64,000 nucleotides of DNA, from the NCBI GenBank assembly GCA_026195905.1, contig JAPHRE010000021.1, positions 1 through 64,000 of the forward strand, written 5' to 3'. Shown in pieces: positions 38,253 to 47,709 of the stretch. Every line of letters begins with the position of its first letter. Position 1 is the first letter of the stretch. The translations under genes were made by a program, and so were the position numbers. The DNA is from Pseudopelagicola sp. (lineage in GTDB: Bacteria; Pseudomonadota; Alphaproteobacteria; Rhodobacterales; Rhodobacteraceae). Below the pieces are notes generated by a model. It worked only from the letters and a program-made list of their open reading frames with translations. It made no database searches and had not been told where the DNA came from.

Positions 38253-39356
38253 TTGGCCGATTCTGCATCGAACGACGCTTTCGTTGAATTCGAACGCGTT
38301 CAGAAAAGCTATGATGGCGAAACGCTCGTCGTAAAAGATCTTAACCTCAAAATGCCCAAAGGCGAGTTTCTTACGATGCTTGGCCCGTCCGGCTCGGGCA
38401 AGACGACTTGCCTTATGATGCTGGCTGGTTTCGAAACGGCAACGCATGGGGATATCCGCCTCGACGGGGTTTCGATCAACAACATTCCTCCGCACAAACG
38501 CGGCATTGGCATGGTCTTTCAGAACTATGCACTTTTCCCGCACATGACGATCGCCGAGAACCTGAGCTTCCCGCTTGAAGTTCGCAAGATGGGCAAGTCG
38601 GAGCGTGAAGCAAAAATCAAACGTGCCCTCGATATGGTCGAGATGGGCGACTTTGGCGGTCGCCGCCCGTCGCAACTCTCGGGTGGTCAGCAACAACGTG
38701 TTGCTCTGGCGCGTGCCCTCGTCTTTGAGCCGGAATTGGTTCTAATGGACGAACCGCTTGGCGCGCTTGACAAGCAACTCCGCGAGAAGATGCAGTTCGA
38801 AATCACGCACCTCGCCCATAGTCTTGGGATCACGACGGTGTATGTGACCCACGACCAAACCGAAGCTCTGACAATGTCGGACCGCGTGGCGGTATTTGAC
38901 GATGGCCGGATTCAACAGCTTGCTCCGCCGGATCAGCTTTATGAAGCGCCGATCAATAGCTTCGTCGCCCAGTTCATCGGCGAAAACAATACGCTCGAAG
39001 GCACCGTCAAAGAAATCAAGAATGGCCTTGCGCTGGTTCAGCTTGATGACGGTGGGCTGATTGACTGTAGCCCGGTCCACGAATCCGTGAAGGCGGGAGC
39101 GCGAACTCGCGTGTCGATCCGCCCCGAGCGTGTCGAATATAACAAAGACCGCCTCCAGGAAGGGGCGCATACGCTCAAAGCAGAAGTGCTTGAGTTTATC
39201 TATATGGGGGACATTTTCCGCACCCGTCTTCGGGTTGCGGGCAATGATGAGTTCATCATCAAAACCCGGAATGCACCAGACCAGGTTCGCCTCAAGCCGG
39301 GCGAGACTATCGAAATTGGCTGGTTGCCGGAAGATTGCCGCGCGCTGGATGCTTAA
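38253..39356 (+). CDS. potA: ABC transporter ATP-binding protein (PotA-like)
   Basis: Walker A LGPSGSGKTTCLMMLAGFE; LSGGQQQRVALARAL; TTG start at 38253 with upstream aGGGAGcc RBS inferred (annotated ORF from 38190). Confidence 0.88.
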   Translation: MADSASNDAFVEFERVQKSYDGETLVVKDLNLKMPKGEFLTMLGPSGSGKTTCLMMLAGFETATHGDIRLDGVSINNIPPHKRGIGMVFQNYALFPHMTIAENLSFPLEVRKMGKSEREAKIKRALDMVEMGDFGGRRPSQLSGGQQQRVALARALVFEPELVLMDEPLGALDKQLREKMQFEITHLAHSLGITTVYVTHDQTEALTMSDRVAVFDDGRIQQLAPPDQLYEAPINSFVAQFIGENNTLEGTVKEIKNGLALVQLDDGGLIDCSPVHESVKAGARTRVSIRPERVEYNKDRLQEGAHTLKAEVLEFIYMGDIFRTRLRVAGNDEFIIKTRNAPDQVRLKPGETIEIGWLPEDCRALDA

Positions 39357-39426
39357 TCCAGCACGTCGCGGCATCTCTCGGGAGACCGGGAGACACGTAA
39401 CAAAAGTTCAACAAGGAGAGAAAACT

Positions 39427-40530
39427 ATGAAGTTTACCAAACTGACCGCACTGGCGCTTTCGACAGCGATTTGCGCACCGGCGGCCTTTGCGGCTGATAT
39501 GGCCGACGAAATGACCATCGTATCGTGGGGCGGCGCGTATTCCCACTCTCAGCAGATGGCATATCACGAACCCTATATGGCCAAGACCGGCGTCAAGATC
39601 ATCAACGATGAAAGCTCGAACGAAGCCGTGGCCAAGCTGCGCGCTATGAACGAAGCGGGTAACGTGACTTGGGACGTTGTGGACGTTGTGGCGGCTGACG
39701 CTATGCGTCTGTGTGACGAAGGTCTGGCGATGGAAATCGACCCGGACACCATGCTCGCACCGGCACCCGATGGCACTTCGGCGGCTGACGACTTTGGCGA
39801 ACTCCTCGTGTCCGAGTGTTTCATCCCGCAGATCGTTTACTCGACGACCTTTGGCTACCGCACCGACCTCGTGGGTGACACACCCCCGACCAGCGTCTGT
39901 GACGTGTTCGATCTCGAAGGGTATCCGGGCAAGCGCGCGCTCGAAAAGCGTCCGATCAACAACATGGAATGGGCACTTCTCTGCGACGGCGTTCCGAAAG
40001 CAGAAGTCTATGACGTTCTCGAAACCCCCGAGGGTCAAGAGCGCGCTCTTGCCAAGCTCGACACGATCAAAGACAGCGTTATCTGGTGGTCGGCTGGTGC
40101 CGATACTCCGCAGCTTCTCGCGGACGGCGAAGTCGTGATGGGTTCGACCTATAACGGTCGTCTGTTCTCGGTCATCGAAGAGCAGGATCAGCCGGTCGCG
40201 ATGCTCTGGGACGCACAGGTGTTTGATCTTGACGGCTGGATCATTCCCGCCGGTCTGAGCGAAGAACGCAAAGCACGCGCCCTCGACTACATTATGTTCG
40301 CAACCGACACGCAGCGTCTCGCGGATCAGGCCAAATACATCTCTTATGGCCCGGCACGTAAGTCCTCGGCACCGCTGGTTGGCAAGCACGAAGAGCTTGG
40401 CATCGAAATGGCGCCGCACATGCCGACTGACCCGGAAAACGCCAAGAACACGTTCCTCTACAACTACGAGTTCTGGGCTGACTATCGCGACGACATCGAC
40501 GCGAAATTCCAGGCTTGGCTCGCCAAGTAA
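39427..40530 (+). CDS. Extracellular solute-binding protein, polyamine type (PotD-like)
   Basis: ATG 39427: MKFTKLTALALSTAICAPAAFAADMADEMTIVSWGGAYSHSQQMAYHEPYMAKTGVKII; GGAG RBS upstream. Confidence 0.88.
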   Translation: MKFTKLTALALSTAICAPAAFAADMADEMTIVSWGGAYSHSQQMAYHEPYMAKTGVKIINDESSNEAVAKLRAMNEAGNVTWDVVDVVAADAMRLCDEGLAMEIDPDTMLAPAPDGTSAADDFGELLVSECFIPQIVYSTTFGYRTDLVGDTPPTSVCDVFDLEGYPGKRALEKRPINNMEWALLCDGVPKAEVYDVLETPEGQERALAKLDTIKDSVIWWSAGADTPQLLADGEVVMGSTYNGRLFSVIEEQDQPVAMLWDAQVFDLDGWIIPAGLSEERKARALDYIMFATDTQRLADQAKYISYGPARKSSAPLVGKHEELGIEMAPHMPTDPENAKNTFLYNYEFWADYRDDIDAKFQAWLAK

Positions 40531-40652
40531 ATCGACGACCCAAATGGCGCAGGGGGGCGATGCACGCCCCTCTGCATCCGATGCAAACCCGCATCAAATG
40601 TCCTTGCGGACCAAATGAGCGCCGAAAATAGGCGACACAAACGGGGAGCCAC

Positions 40653-41924
40653 ATGAGCGACACCACCGATACCGGCCCGGTTCTTGCGGCCGACGGCACA
40701 CCGCTTAAACGTAGCCTTGCGCGCGCGTTGCGGAGACAGAAGCTCCGCGCGCTGATGCTGATCGCGCCTCTGCTTTTATTCGTTCTTTTGACATTTATTC
40801 TCCCGATCGTGGATATGCTTTTCCGCTCGGTCGAGAACCAGATTGTCTCAGAAACCCTTCCGAAAACGGTCGTTGAGTTGCGGGATTGGGATGCCAGTTC
40901 CGGTGAATTGCCGGGCGAAGCTGTTTTCGCCGCCCTTGCCGCGGACATGAAAGTCGCGGTCGAGGAAAAAACCCACACGCGTCTTGGTTCGAGATTGAAC
41001 TACGAAAAGACGGGCATGTCCTCGCTATTCCGCAAATCGGGCCGCAAGGTCAAACGCTGGGATCTTGTTGAAGACGCGCCGTTCAAAGAAAAATTCATAG
41101 ATATCGACAAGGATTGGGGCGACATTGAGGTTTGGCGCACGATTCAGACCTATAGCCCGAAGCTGACGAATGGCTACTTCCTCAATTCGGTTGATATGCA
41201 AAAAGGCGTCGATGGCGCCGAGGCCCGTCCCGAAAACCAACAGATCTACATAACGCTGTTCGGGCGAACGCTTTTCATGTCTCTGATGATTACCGGGAGC
41301 TGTATTCTTCTTGCCTATCCCGTGGCGTGGATTCTTGCGAACTTACCGTCACGAACGGCTAATATGTTGATGATCCTTGTCCTTCTCCCCTTCTGGACGT
41401 CCCTTCTTGTGCGCACATCCGCATGGAAAGTGATGCTGCAACAACAGGGGGTGATCAACGATGTGTTGGTCTGGCTTGGCTTGGTCGCGGACGATTCCCG
41501 ATTGGTTATGATCAACAACCAGTTCGGCACAATCGTCGCCATGACGCATATTCTTTTGCCCTTCATGATCTTGCCGATGTATTCGGTGATGCAGACCATT
41601 GCGCCAACCTATCTACGCGCGGCGAAATCGCTTGGGGCGACGAATTGGACGGCCTTTTGGCGGGTCTATTTCCCGCAATCCGTGCCGGGCATCGGCGCGG
41701 GGTCTATCCTCGTCTTTATCCTCGCGATCGGCTACTACATCACGCCGGAAATCGTTGGCGGGACCAAGGGTGTCTTCATCTCGAACCGGATCGCTTACCA
41801 CATTTCAAGCTCACTCAACTGGGGCCTTGCGGCCGCATTGGGGACGATCCTTCTGGCTGTGGTCCTGATACTCTACTGGGCCTATGACAAGATCGTCGGC
41901 ATCGACAACGTGAAATTGGGATAA
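40653..41924 (+). CDS. potB: ABC transporter permease (PotB-like) with large extracytoplasmic insertion
   Basis: 423 aa; YLRAAKSLGATNWTAFWRVYFPQSVPGIGAGSILVFILAIGYYITPEIVGGTKGVFISNRIA; about 130-aa insertion after TM1. Confidence 0.86.
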   Translation: MSDTTDTGPVLAADGTPLKRSLARALRRQKLRALMLIAPLLLFVLLTFILPIVDMLFRSVENQIVSETLPKTVVELRDWDASSGELPGEAVFAALAADMKVAVEEKTHTRLGSRLNYEKTGMSSLFRKSGRKVKRWDLVEDAPFKEKFIDIDKDWGDIEVWRTIQTYSPKLTNGYFLNSVDMQKGVDGAEARPENQQIYITLFGRTLFMSLMITGSCILLAYPVAWILANLPSRTANMLMILVLLPFWTSLLVRTSAWKVMLQQQGVINDVLVWLGLVADDSRLVMINNQFGTIVAMTHILLPFMILPMYSVMQTIAPTYLRAAKSLGATNWTAFWRVYFPQSVPGIGAGSILVFILAIGYYITPEIVGGTKGVFISNRIAYHISSSLNWGLAAALGTILLAVVLILYWAYDKIVGIDNVKLG

Positions 41925-41929
41925 GAGAC

Positions 41930-43105
41930 ATGGCACTAACACCCGTTACTCCACAAACTCCCGGTTTCACCGCAGCGGTCTCTGCCGCGTTCGGTGCCTT
42001 CTTCGGGCTTTTCATTGGCACGGCGCAGGGGTCAGGACTCCTTGGGGTCTTGATCGGGTCCGGCGTTCTCGCTGCGCTGGCCTTCGCGTTCAAAACAGTC
42101 CTGAAACAAGAAAAACCCGCCCGCCTTGCGACGGTGCTAGGGTTTGGTGCCGTGGGTTATGCCCTTGGCGGCGTTCCGGCGCTCGTGATCGGTGCGCTTT
42201 TGGGATGGTTCTTTGGCTGGCTCATCTTCTTTGTCGGAGAAAGCCGCTATCGCCGGACGCTTGCCCCTTATCTGACCCCCGGCCAAGTCTTGTGGCATTA
42301 CACATTCCGCATCATCTGCGGCGCGATTTTCGTCTTCCTCATCACGCCGATTCTTGTGGTTCTACCGCTGTCGTTCAACGCGGAAAACTTCTTTACCTTC
42401 ACGCCAGAGATGCTCCGGTTTGACCCAGAAGGTTACTCGCTGCGTCATTACAAGGATTTCTTTTCCAGTAGCGACTGGCAGAACAGCCTGAAAAACTCGG
42501 TGATGATCGCACCGATGGCGACGATCCTCTCGGTCGGCTTTGGGACGTTGGCGGCCATTGGTCTTAGCTCGGAACACGTTCCGTTTCGGCGTGCGATCAT
42601 GGCGATCCTGATTTCTCCGATGATTGTGCCGTTGATTATCTCGGCGGCGGGCATGTACTTTTTCTATAGCCGGATCGGCCTTCAGGGCACGTATCTCGGC
42701 GTGGTTCTTGCACATGCGGCGTTGGGGATTCCCTTTGTCATCATCACCGTCACGGCGACGCTTGTCGGGTTCGACCGGTCGTTGACCCGTGCGGCGGCGA
42801 ACATGGGCGCGGACCCTGTCAAAACCTTCTTCAAGGTTCAGATGCCGCTTATCCTGCCGGGTGTGGTGTCGGGCGGTCTCTTCGCCTTCATCACGTCCTT
42901 TGATGAGGTTGTCGTGGTGCTTTTCGTTGGCTCCGCGGGTCAGAAAACCCTGCCTTGGCAGATGTTTACCGGGCTGCGCGAACAAATTAGCCCGACGATC
43001 CTTGCCGTGGCGACGATCCTTGTTGCGATTTCGATCCTGCTATTGACGACGGTCGAAATGCTGCGCCGTCGTTCGGAACGACTCCGGGGGATGTCGCCGC
43101 AATAA
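41930..43105 (+). CDS. potC: ABC transporter permease (PotC-like) with N-terminal extra transmembrane region
   Basis: 391 aa; DRSLTRAAANMGADPVKTFFKVQMPLILPGVVSGGLFAFITSFDEVVVVLFVGSAGQKTLPWQMFTGLREQISPTI. Confidence 0.86.
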   Translation: MALTPVTPQTPGFTAAVSAAFGAFFGLFIGTAQGSGLLGVLIGSGVLAALAFAFKTVLKQEKPARLATVLGFGAVGYALGGVPALVIGALLGWFFGWLIFFVGESRYRRTLAPYLTPGQVLWHYTFRIICGAIFVFLITPILVVLPLSFNAENFFTFTPEMLRFDPEGYSLRHYKDFFSSSDWQNSLKNSVMIAPMATILSVGFGTLAAIGLSSEHVPFRRAIMAILISPMIVPLIISAAGMYFFYSRIGLQGTYLGVVLAHAALGIPFVIITVTATLVGFDRSLTRAAANMGADPVKTFFKVQMPLILPGVVSGGLFAFITSFDEVVVVLFVGSAGQKTLPWQMFTGLREQISPTILAVATILVAISILLLTTVEMLRRRSERLRGMSPQ

Positions 43106-43121
43106 TGCGGGTCGGCGTTTA

Positions 43122-43157
43122 AGAAAAAGTAAAATGGGCGGTCACGCCCCTTTTTCT
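43122..43157. terminator. Bidirectional intrinsic terminator between convergent genes
   Basis: AGAAAAAGtaaaatGGGCGgtcaCGCCCCTTTTTCT: GC stem flanked by complementary A/T tracts. Confidence 0.8.
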
Positions 43158-43177
43158 GTGCGTTGAAGCCGCCGCGA

Positions 43178-44521
43178 TCAGTTTTTGCGGAGTTGCTTGA
43201 GCAGGGCCAGCGACGCATAGCCATCAGGCGTCAGCCCGCGCGCCTTTTGAAAGGCCCGCACGGCGTTGATCGTCAGCGGGCCAATCTTGCCGTCGATCTT
43301 TTGCGTATCAAACCCGGCGCGCGTCAGGCGGCGCTGAAGCTCTTTGCGCTCATTGAACGTCAGGGCGCGATCGCCGTGGGGCCATTTACCCTTGATTGGC
43401 GGACCGCCCTTGATCCGGTCACTCAGGTGCCCGACGCCGATCACATAGGCATCTGCGGTGTTGTATTTCTCAATCGCAGAAAAGTTCGAAAAAATCATGA
43501 ACGCAGCGCCGTTGCCTCCGGCGGGAAGGAGGATCGACCCACTGCCATGCCGGTTGGGCACGGCGCGCCCGTTCATATCGGAAACCCCAATGGCGGCCCA
43601 TTGGGCGGGCGATTTACGGATATTGCGATTGGCGAGCGTATAGTTGAACCCTTTGGGAAGCTGCACCTCTACGCCCCAAGGCTTGCCCTTTTTCCAGCCG
43701 GATTTCGCCAGATAGGCCGCCGTCGAGGCGAGCGCATCAGAGGGATCGTCAGACCAGATATCGCGCCTGCCATCGCCGGTAAAATCGACGGCGAAGCTCT
43801 GATAGGAGGTCGGAATGAACTGGGTATGGCCCATTGCACCAGCCCAACTCCCGGTCATGCGATGCGCGGGGATGTCGCCGTTTTGAAGGATTTTCAACGC
43901 TGCAAGTAATTGAGCTTCAAAGAACTTTCCGCGCCGCCCGTCATAGGCCAGCGTGGCCAATGCCTCGATTGTGGGGGTGTCGCCGCGGTAGGTGCCGTAG
44001 GCGCTTTCGAGACCCCAGATGGCGACGACGACCTCTTTGTCGACGCCATAGCGCCGTTCAATCGCGTCGAGGGTGCGGCCATGTTTGCGAAGCGCCTCTT
44101 TGCCGTTACGGATCCGGGTGTTCGAGGCGGCAGAGGCCAGGTAGTCCCAGATCGTTTTGGTAAATTCCGACTGGTTTCGGTCTTTTTGAATGACGCTGGT
44201 ATTGTAGCGCACCCCGCGAAACGCGGTCTCAAGCACAGAGTTTTGAATCCCGGCGGCGCGGGCGCGGGTTCGGAACGATTTTACCCACCGCTCAAAACCA
44301 AGATTGCCAGCGGTTTCAGTCGCTTGCGGCGTGACGGACACAGCGGAAAGGTCGCGCAATTGCGGGCGCAGGGACCGCTGCGGAGAGGCCGCCGCCACCG
44401 AATAAACGGGGGTTTTCGCGGTGCGGACCACAGGGCGCAGGGAGTGCTCCGGGGCGTTGGAAAGTGCGGGGGTGCCAAGGGCTGTGGCACCAAGAAGTAG
44501 GCCCAGAATCGGAGATCGCAT
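43178..44521 (-). CDS. Lytic murein transglycosylase with C-terminal peptidoglycan-binding domain
   Basis: 447 aa; VAIWGLESAYGTYRGDTPTIEALATLAYDGRRGKFFEAQLLAALKILQNGDI; MTGSWAGAMGHTQFIPTSYQSFAVDFTGDGRRDIW; C-term LTRAGFDTQKIDGKIGPLTINAVRAFQKARGLTPDGYAS. Confidence 0.94.
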   Translation of the reverse strand: MRSPILGLLLGATALGTPALSNAPEHSLRPVVRTAKTPVYSVAAASPQRSLRPQLRDLSAVSVTPQATETAGNLGFERWVKSFRTRARAAGIQNSVLETAFRGVRYNTSVIQKDRNQSEFTKTIWDYLASAASNTRIRNGKEALRKHGRTLDAIERRYGVDKEVVVAIWGLESAYGTYRGDTPTIEALATLAYDGRRGKFFEAQLLAALKILQNGDIPAHRMTGSWAGAMGHTQFIPTSYQSFAVDFTGDGRRDIWSDDPSDALASTAAYLAKSGWKKGKPWGVEVQLPKGFNYTLANRNIRKSPAQWAAIGVSDMNGRAVPNRHGSGSILLPAGGNGAAFMIFSNFSAIEKYNTADAYVIGVGHLSDRIKGGPPIKGKWPHGDRALTFNERKELQRRLTRAGFDTQKIDGKIGPLTINAVRAFQKARGLTPDGYASLALLKQLRKN

Positions 44522-44715
44522 CGCTCTTGCCTCGTTTTGTTTTAGGGCATTCTAGCGCGATTGTTGTCCCCCCGGAAGCAACCGCCGCGTCGCCACGCGG
44601 GGAATTGCCGACAAAGCCTAACGCAAAAACCCACGTCGGTATTACGTCGGTATTGCGTATGTATCGCGTCGGTGGGGGCCACCGCGCGGTGCGATGTCTT
44701 AAGGGACCGTGCGGG

Positions 44716-46968
44716 TTAACGCCTTTGGCGGCTTACTTTGCGTTTGGTCTTGGCGGCTTTCTTACGGGCCTTGCCTTCTTTGCGACGCACCGGCTTGCCC
44801 CGACCACGTTTCGGGCCTTGGGGCACGGATTTGTCGTCGATGGACAGAAGTTCGAGCGCAATACCGCCGGTCACGGGCGCGGCCTCGGTCAGGCGCACGG
44901 TCACGCGCTGGCCCAGACCGAGGGTCAGGCCGGTATCCGTGCCGCGCAGGGTTTGGCTCTCTTGATCGTATTTGAAATACTCCCGCCCAAGATTGCGCAT
45001 CGGGATCAACCCGTCGGCGCCGGTCTCGTCGAGTTTCACAAACACGCCGAACCGGGCGATGCCGCTAATGCGGCCTGTGAATTCGTTGCCGATCCGTTCG
45101 GACAGGTAGGAGGCAAGGTAGCGGTCGTTGGTATCGCGTTCTGCCAGCATGGAGCGGCGTTCGGTATCCGAGATATGCCCGGCGGTTGTTTCGAGGTTTT
45201 CAATCCCTTGCGGCGATAGCCCGTCATCGCCCCAGCCATGCGCCGAGATCAGCGCGCGGTGGACGATCAAATCGGCATAGCGGCGGATCGGCGAGGTGAA
45301 ATGCGCGTAAGCCTGAAGCGCGAGACCGAAATGGCCGAAATTCGACGGGCTATAATAGGCTTGGGTCATCGACCGCAGGGTCGAGAGGTTGATTAGCTCG
45401 GCGTCCTCGGTTCCGGCGGCGGCATTGAGTAGCGCGTTGAGGTGTTGGGTCTTGAGCACCTGCCCCTTGGCGAGGGTCAACCCGGCTGCCTGAGCGGTTT
45501 CGCGCAGCGCGTCGAGCTTTTGGGGATTGGGTTCTTCGTGGACCCGGAACAGGAGCGGCGATTTGGCCGCGATAAGGGTTTCAGCCGCAGCCACATTGGC
45601 GAGGATCATGAATTCCTCGATGAGCTTATGCGCGTCAAAGCGGTCGCGGAACATGACCGAGGCAACCTTGCCCTCGGGCGTCAGTTCGACCTTGCGTTCG
45701 GGCAGGTCGAGCTCAAGCGGCTGGCGCGCGGCGCGGGCCTTGGTGAGGGCGATATAGGCTTCGTAGAGGGGGTTGATGACCTCCTCCATGAGGGGCGCAC
45801 AGCGCTCGTTGGGATTGCCGTCGCGGGCCTCTTGCACCTCGGCGTAGTTGAGCGAGGCGACAGAGCGCATCATGCCGCGCACGAACCGGTGGCCGATCTT
45901 GTGGCCCTTGGCGTCGATCTGCATCCGCACGGCAAGGCAGGCGCGCGGCACGCCTTCGTGCAGCGAACAAAGATCACCGGAGAGGCGGTCGGGCAGCATC
46001 GGCACGACGCGATCCGGGAAATAGGACGAGTTACCGCGTTTGCGCGCCTCGCGGTCAAGCTCGGAGCCGGGGGTGACGTAATGGGCGACATCGGCGATGG
46101 CGACCCAAATCACATGGCCGCCCTCGTTCTTGGGGTCGTCGTCGGCATGGGCCCAGCAGGCATCGTCATGGTCGCGCGCATCCGCCGGGTCGATGGTCAC
46201 GAACGGCATGTCGCGCAGATCCTCGCGGTTCCCCAAGGGGGCGGGTTTGGCGGCGTCGGCTTCGGCGATGACGCTATCGGGAAAGGCGTCGGGGATGCCG
46301 TGTTGGTGGATGGCGATGAGCGACACGGCCTTGGGCGCGCTTGGATCCCCGAGGCGTTCGACGACCTTGGCGCGCGGCAGGCCGAGGCGACCGCGCGGGC
46401 CGGTTTGTTGCGCTTCGACAAGTTCGCCGTCCTTGGCACCGTTGATGCCCTCGTTGAGCACCTGCCATTCCTTGCCGTCGCCCTTGTCGATGGGCAGGAT
46501 GCGGCCGCCTTCGGCGGTCAGGCGGAAAATGCCAAGCACGCGTTTGGGGTTGGTGCCGATGCGGCGGATGAGGCGACCCTCATAACGCCAGGCCTCGCCC
46601 TCGACTTCGGTCAGGCGGGCAAGGATGCGGTCGCCCGCACCAAGCGCCGGATCGGAGGCGCGGGGAATGACGAGGATCAGGGGTTCTTCGCCATCGCCCT
46701 GCCATTCAAGCGGGCGGGCGTAGAGATCGCCGTCAGAATCCGGGCCGCTAATTTGCAGCACCGAGACGGGCGGCAGGCTATCGGGGTCGCGATAGGTTTT
46801 CTTGCGTTTCGACAGGTGGCCTTCTTCCTCAAGCTCCTTGAGCAGGCGTTTGAGGTCAATCCGCGCGGCCCCCTTGATCCCGAAGGCTTTGGAGATGTCG
46901 CGTTTGGAGGTCTGGGTCGGGTTCTCGGAAATCCAATCAAGGATCTCGGCTTTGGTCGGTATACGCAT
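44716..46968 (-). CDS. rnr: Ribonuclease R
   Basis: 750 aa; RNB block FVTIDPADARDHDDACWAHAD; VAIADVAHYVTPGSELDREARKRGNSSYFPDRVVPMLPDRLSGDLCSL; S1 domain; basic C-term tail. Confidence 0.96.
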   Translation of the reverse strand: MRIPTKAEILDWISENPTQTSKRDISKAFGIKGAARIDLKRLLKELEEEGHLSKRKKTYRDPDSLPPVSVLQISGPDSDGDLYARPLEWQGDGEEPLILVIPRASDPALGAGDRILARLTEVEGEAWRYEGRLIRRIGTNPKRVLGIFRLTAEGGRILPIDKGDGKEWQVLNEGINGAKDGELVEAQQTGPRGRLGLPRAKVVERLGDPSAPKAVSLIAIHQHGIPDAFPDSVIAEADAAKPAPLGNREDLRDMPFVTIDPADARDHDDACWAHADDDPKNEGGHVIWVAIADVAHYVTPGSELDREARKRGNSSYFPDRVVPMLPDRLSGDLCSLHEGVPRACLAVRMQIDAKGHKIGHRFVRGMMRSVASLNYAEVQEARDGNPNERCAPLMEEVINPLYEAYIALTKARAARQPLELDLPERKVELTPEGKVASVMFRDRFDAHKLIEEFMILANVAAAETLIAAKSPLLFRVHEEPNPQKLDALRETAQAAGLTLAKGQVLKTQHLNALLNAAAGTEDAELINLSTLRSMTQAYYSPSNFGHFGLALQAYAHFTSPIRRYADLIVHRALISAHGWGDDGLSPQGIENLETTAGHISDTERRSMLAERDTNDRYLASYLSERIGNEFTGRISGIARFGVFVKLDETGADGLIPMRNLGREYFKYDQESQTLRGTDTGLTLGLGQRVTVRLTEAAPVTGGIALELLSIDDKSVPQGPKRGRGKPVRRKEGKARKKAAKTKRKVSRQRR

Positions 46969-47107
46969 GGGGGTGGCCTATCACGGGGTGCGCGGCGCGT
47001 CATCGGGAAAAAGAGGGGTGCGCTGCCTCTCTTGGTGCCCGAGCATGTCGCGCAATAGTGAGAACCGGTTTTGCGCTTCTCGGACATGCGGCCCTAAATG
47101 AGCCAAT

Positions 47108-47707
47108 TCACCCCGGAGTATTTTTGCCAAAATGAAGATCAGAGGCGGTATCGACATCGCGGAGCGTCGTTGTCTGGGCGATGCGGTGCTGCGGCAGGGT
47201 GGCCATTGAGTCGGCAAGCGCGTGCTCGGTGGACCAGCGGACGTTTTGCAGGAAACCGGGAGGTGGTGGCGCGCTGCGTTTGAGGCCGACGAGCCAATAG
47301 CCGCCGTCGGTCGCGGGGCCGAACACGGCGTCGTTTGATCCGAGGGCGGCGAAGGCCTTGGCGATATGGGGGGGCTTGATGCCGGGAATATCACCACCGA
47401 TGATACAGGCAGGGCCGGGCGGTTGCGACCGCAAGAGGCGGGCCATGCGGTCGCCAAGATCGCCGGACCCTTGGGCCAAGCGCGGCAGCTGCGCGGGCCA
47501 GACACGCGACGCGAGGCCGCTGTGGTCGGGCGAGACGGCGAGCAGGGTCTCCCAGCGCGGATCGGTGATCCGCCGCAGGAGCGCGGCGGTTTGATGGCGG
47601 AACCACCATGCGGCCCGCGTCATGCCGATATCACGCCCGAGCCGCGTTTTGACACGACCGGGGCGCGGTTCCTTGAGCATGATGATAAGGCGGGCGCGAT
47701 GGGCCAT
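47108..47707 (-). CDS. DUF2064 / TIGR04282-type glycosyltransferase-like protein
   Basis: 199 aa; IIMLKEPRPGRVKTRLGRDIGMTRAAWWFRHQTAALLRRI; IIGGDIPGIKPPHIAKAFAALGSNDAVFGPATDGGYWLVGLK. Confidence 0.85.
   Translation of the reverse strand: MAHRARLIIMLKEPRPGRVKTRLGRDIGMTRAAWWFRHQTAALLRRITDPRWETLLAVSPDHSGLASRVWPAQLPRLAQGSGDLGDRMARLLRSQPPGPACIIGGDIPGIKPPHIAKAFAALGSNDAVFGPATDGGYWLVGLKRSAPPPPGFLQNVRWSTEHALADSMATLPQHRIAQTTTLRDVDTASDLHFGKNTPG
47115..47137 (+). repeat. Dispersed intergenic motif copy overlapping 3' end of a CDS
   Basis: GGAGTATTTTTGCCAAAATGAAG, similar to copies at 57655-57678 (rc) and 61600-61623. Confidence 0.5.
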
Positions 47708-47709
47708 TT

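Noticed and set aside
39307-40419. 370-aa minus-strand ORF
   Set aside because: Antisense to the solute-binding protein gene; His/Arg-rich shadow translation without recognisable motifs.
45442-47058. 538-aa plus-strand ORF opposite rnr
   Set aside because: Shadow ORF antisense to a confident ribonuclease R; GC-rich composition produces long antisense frames.
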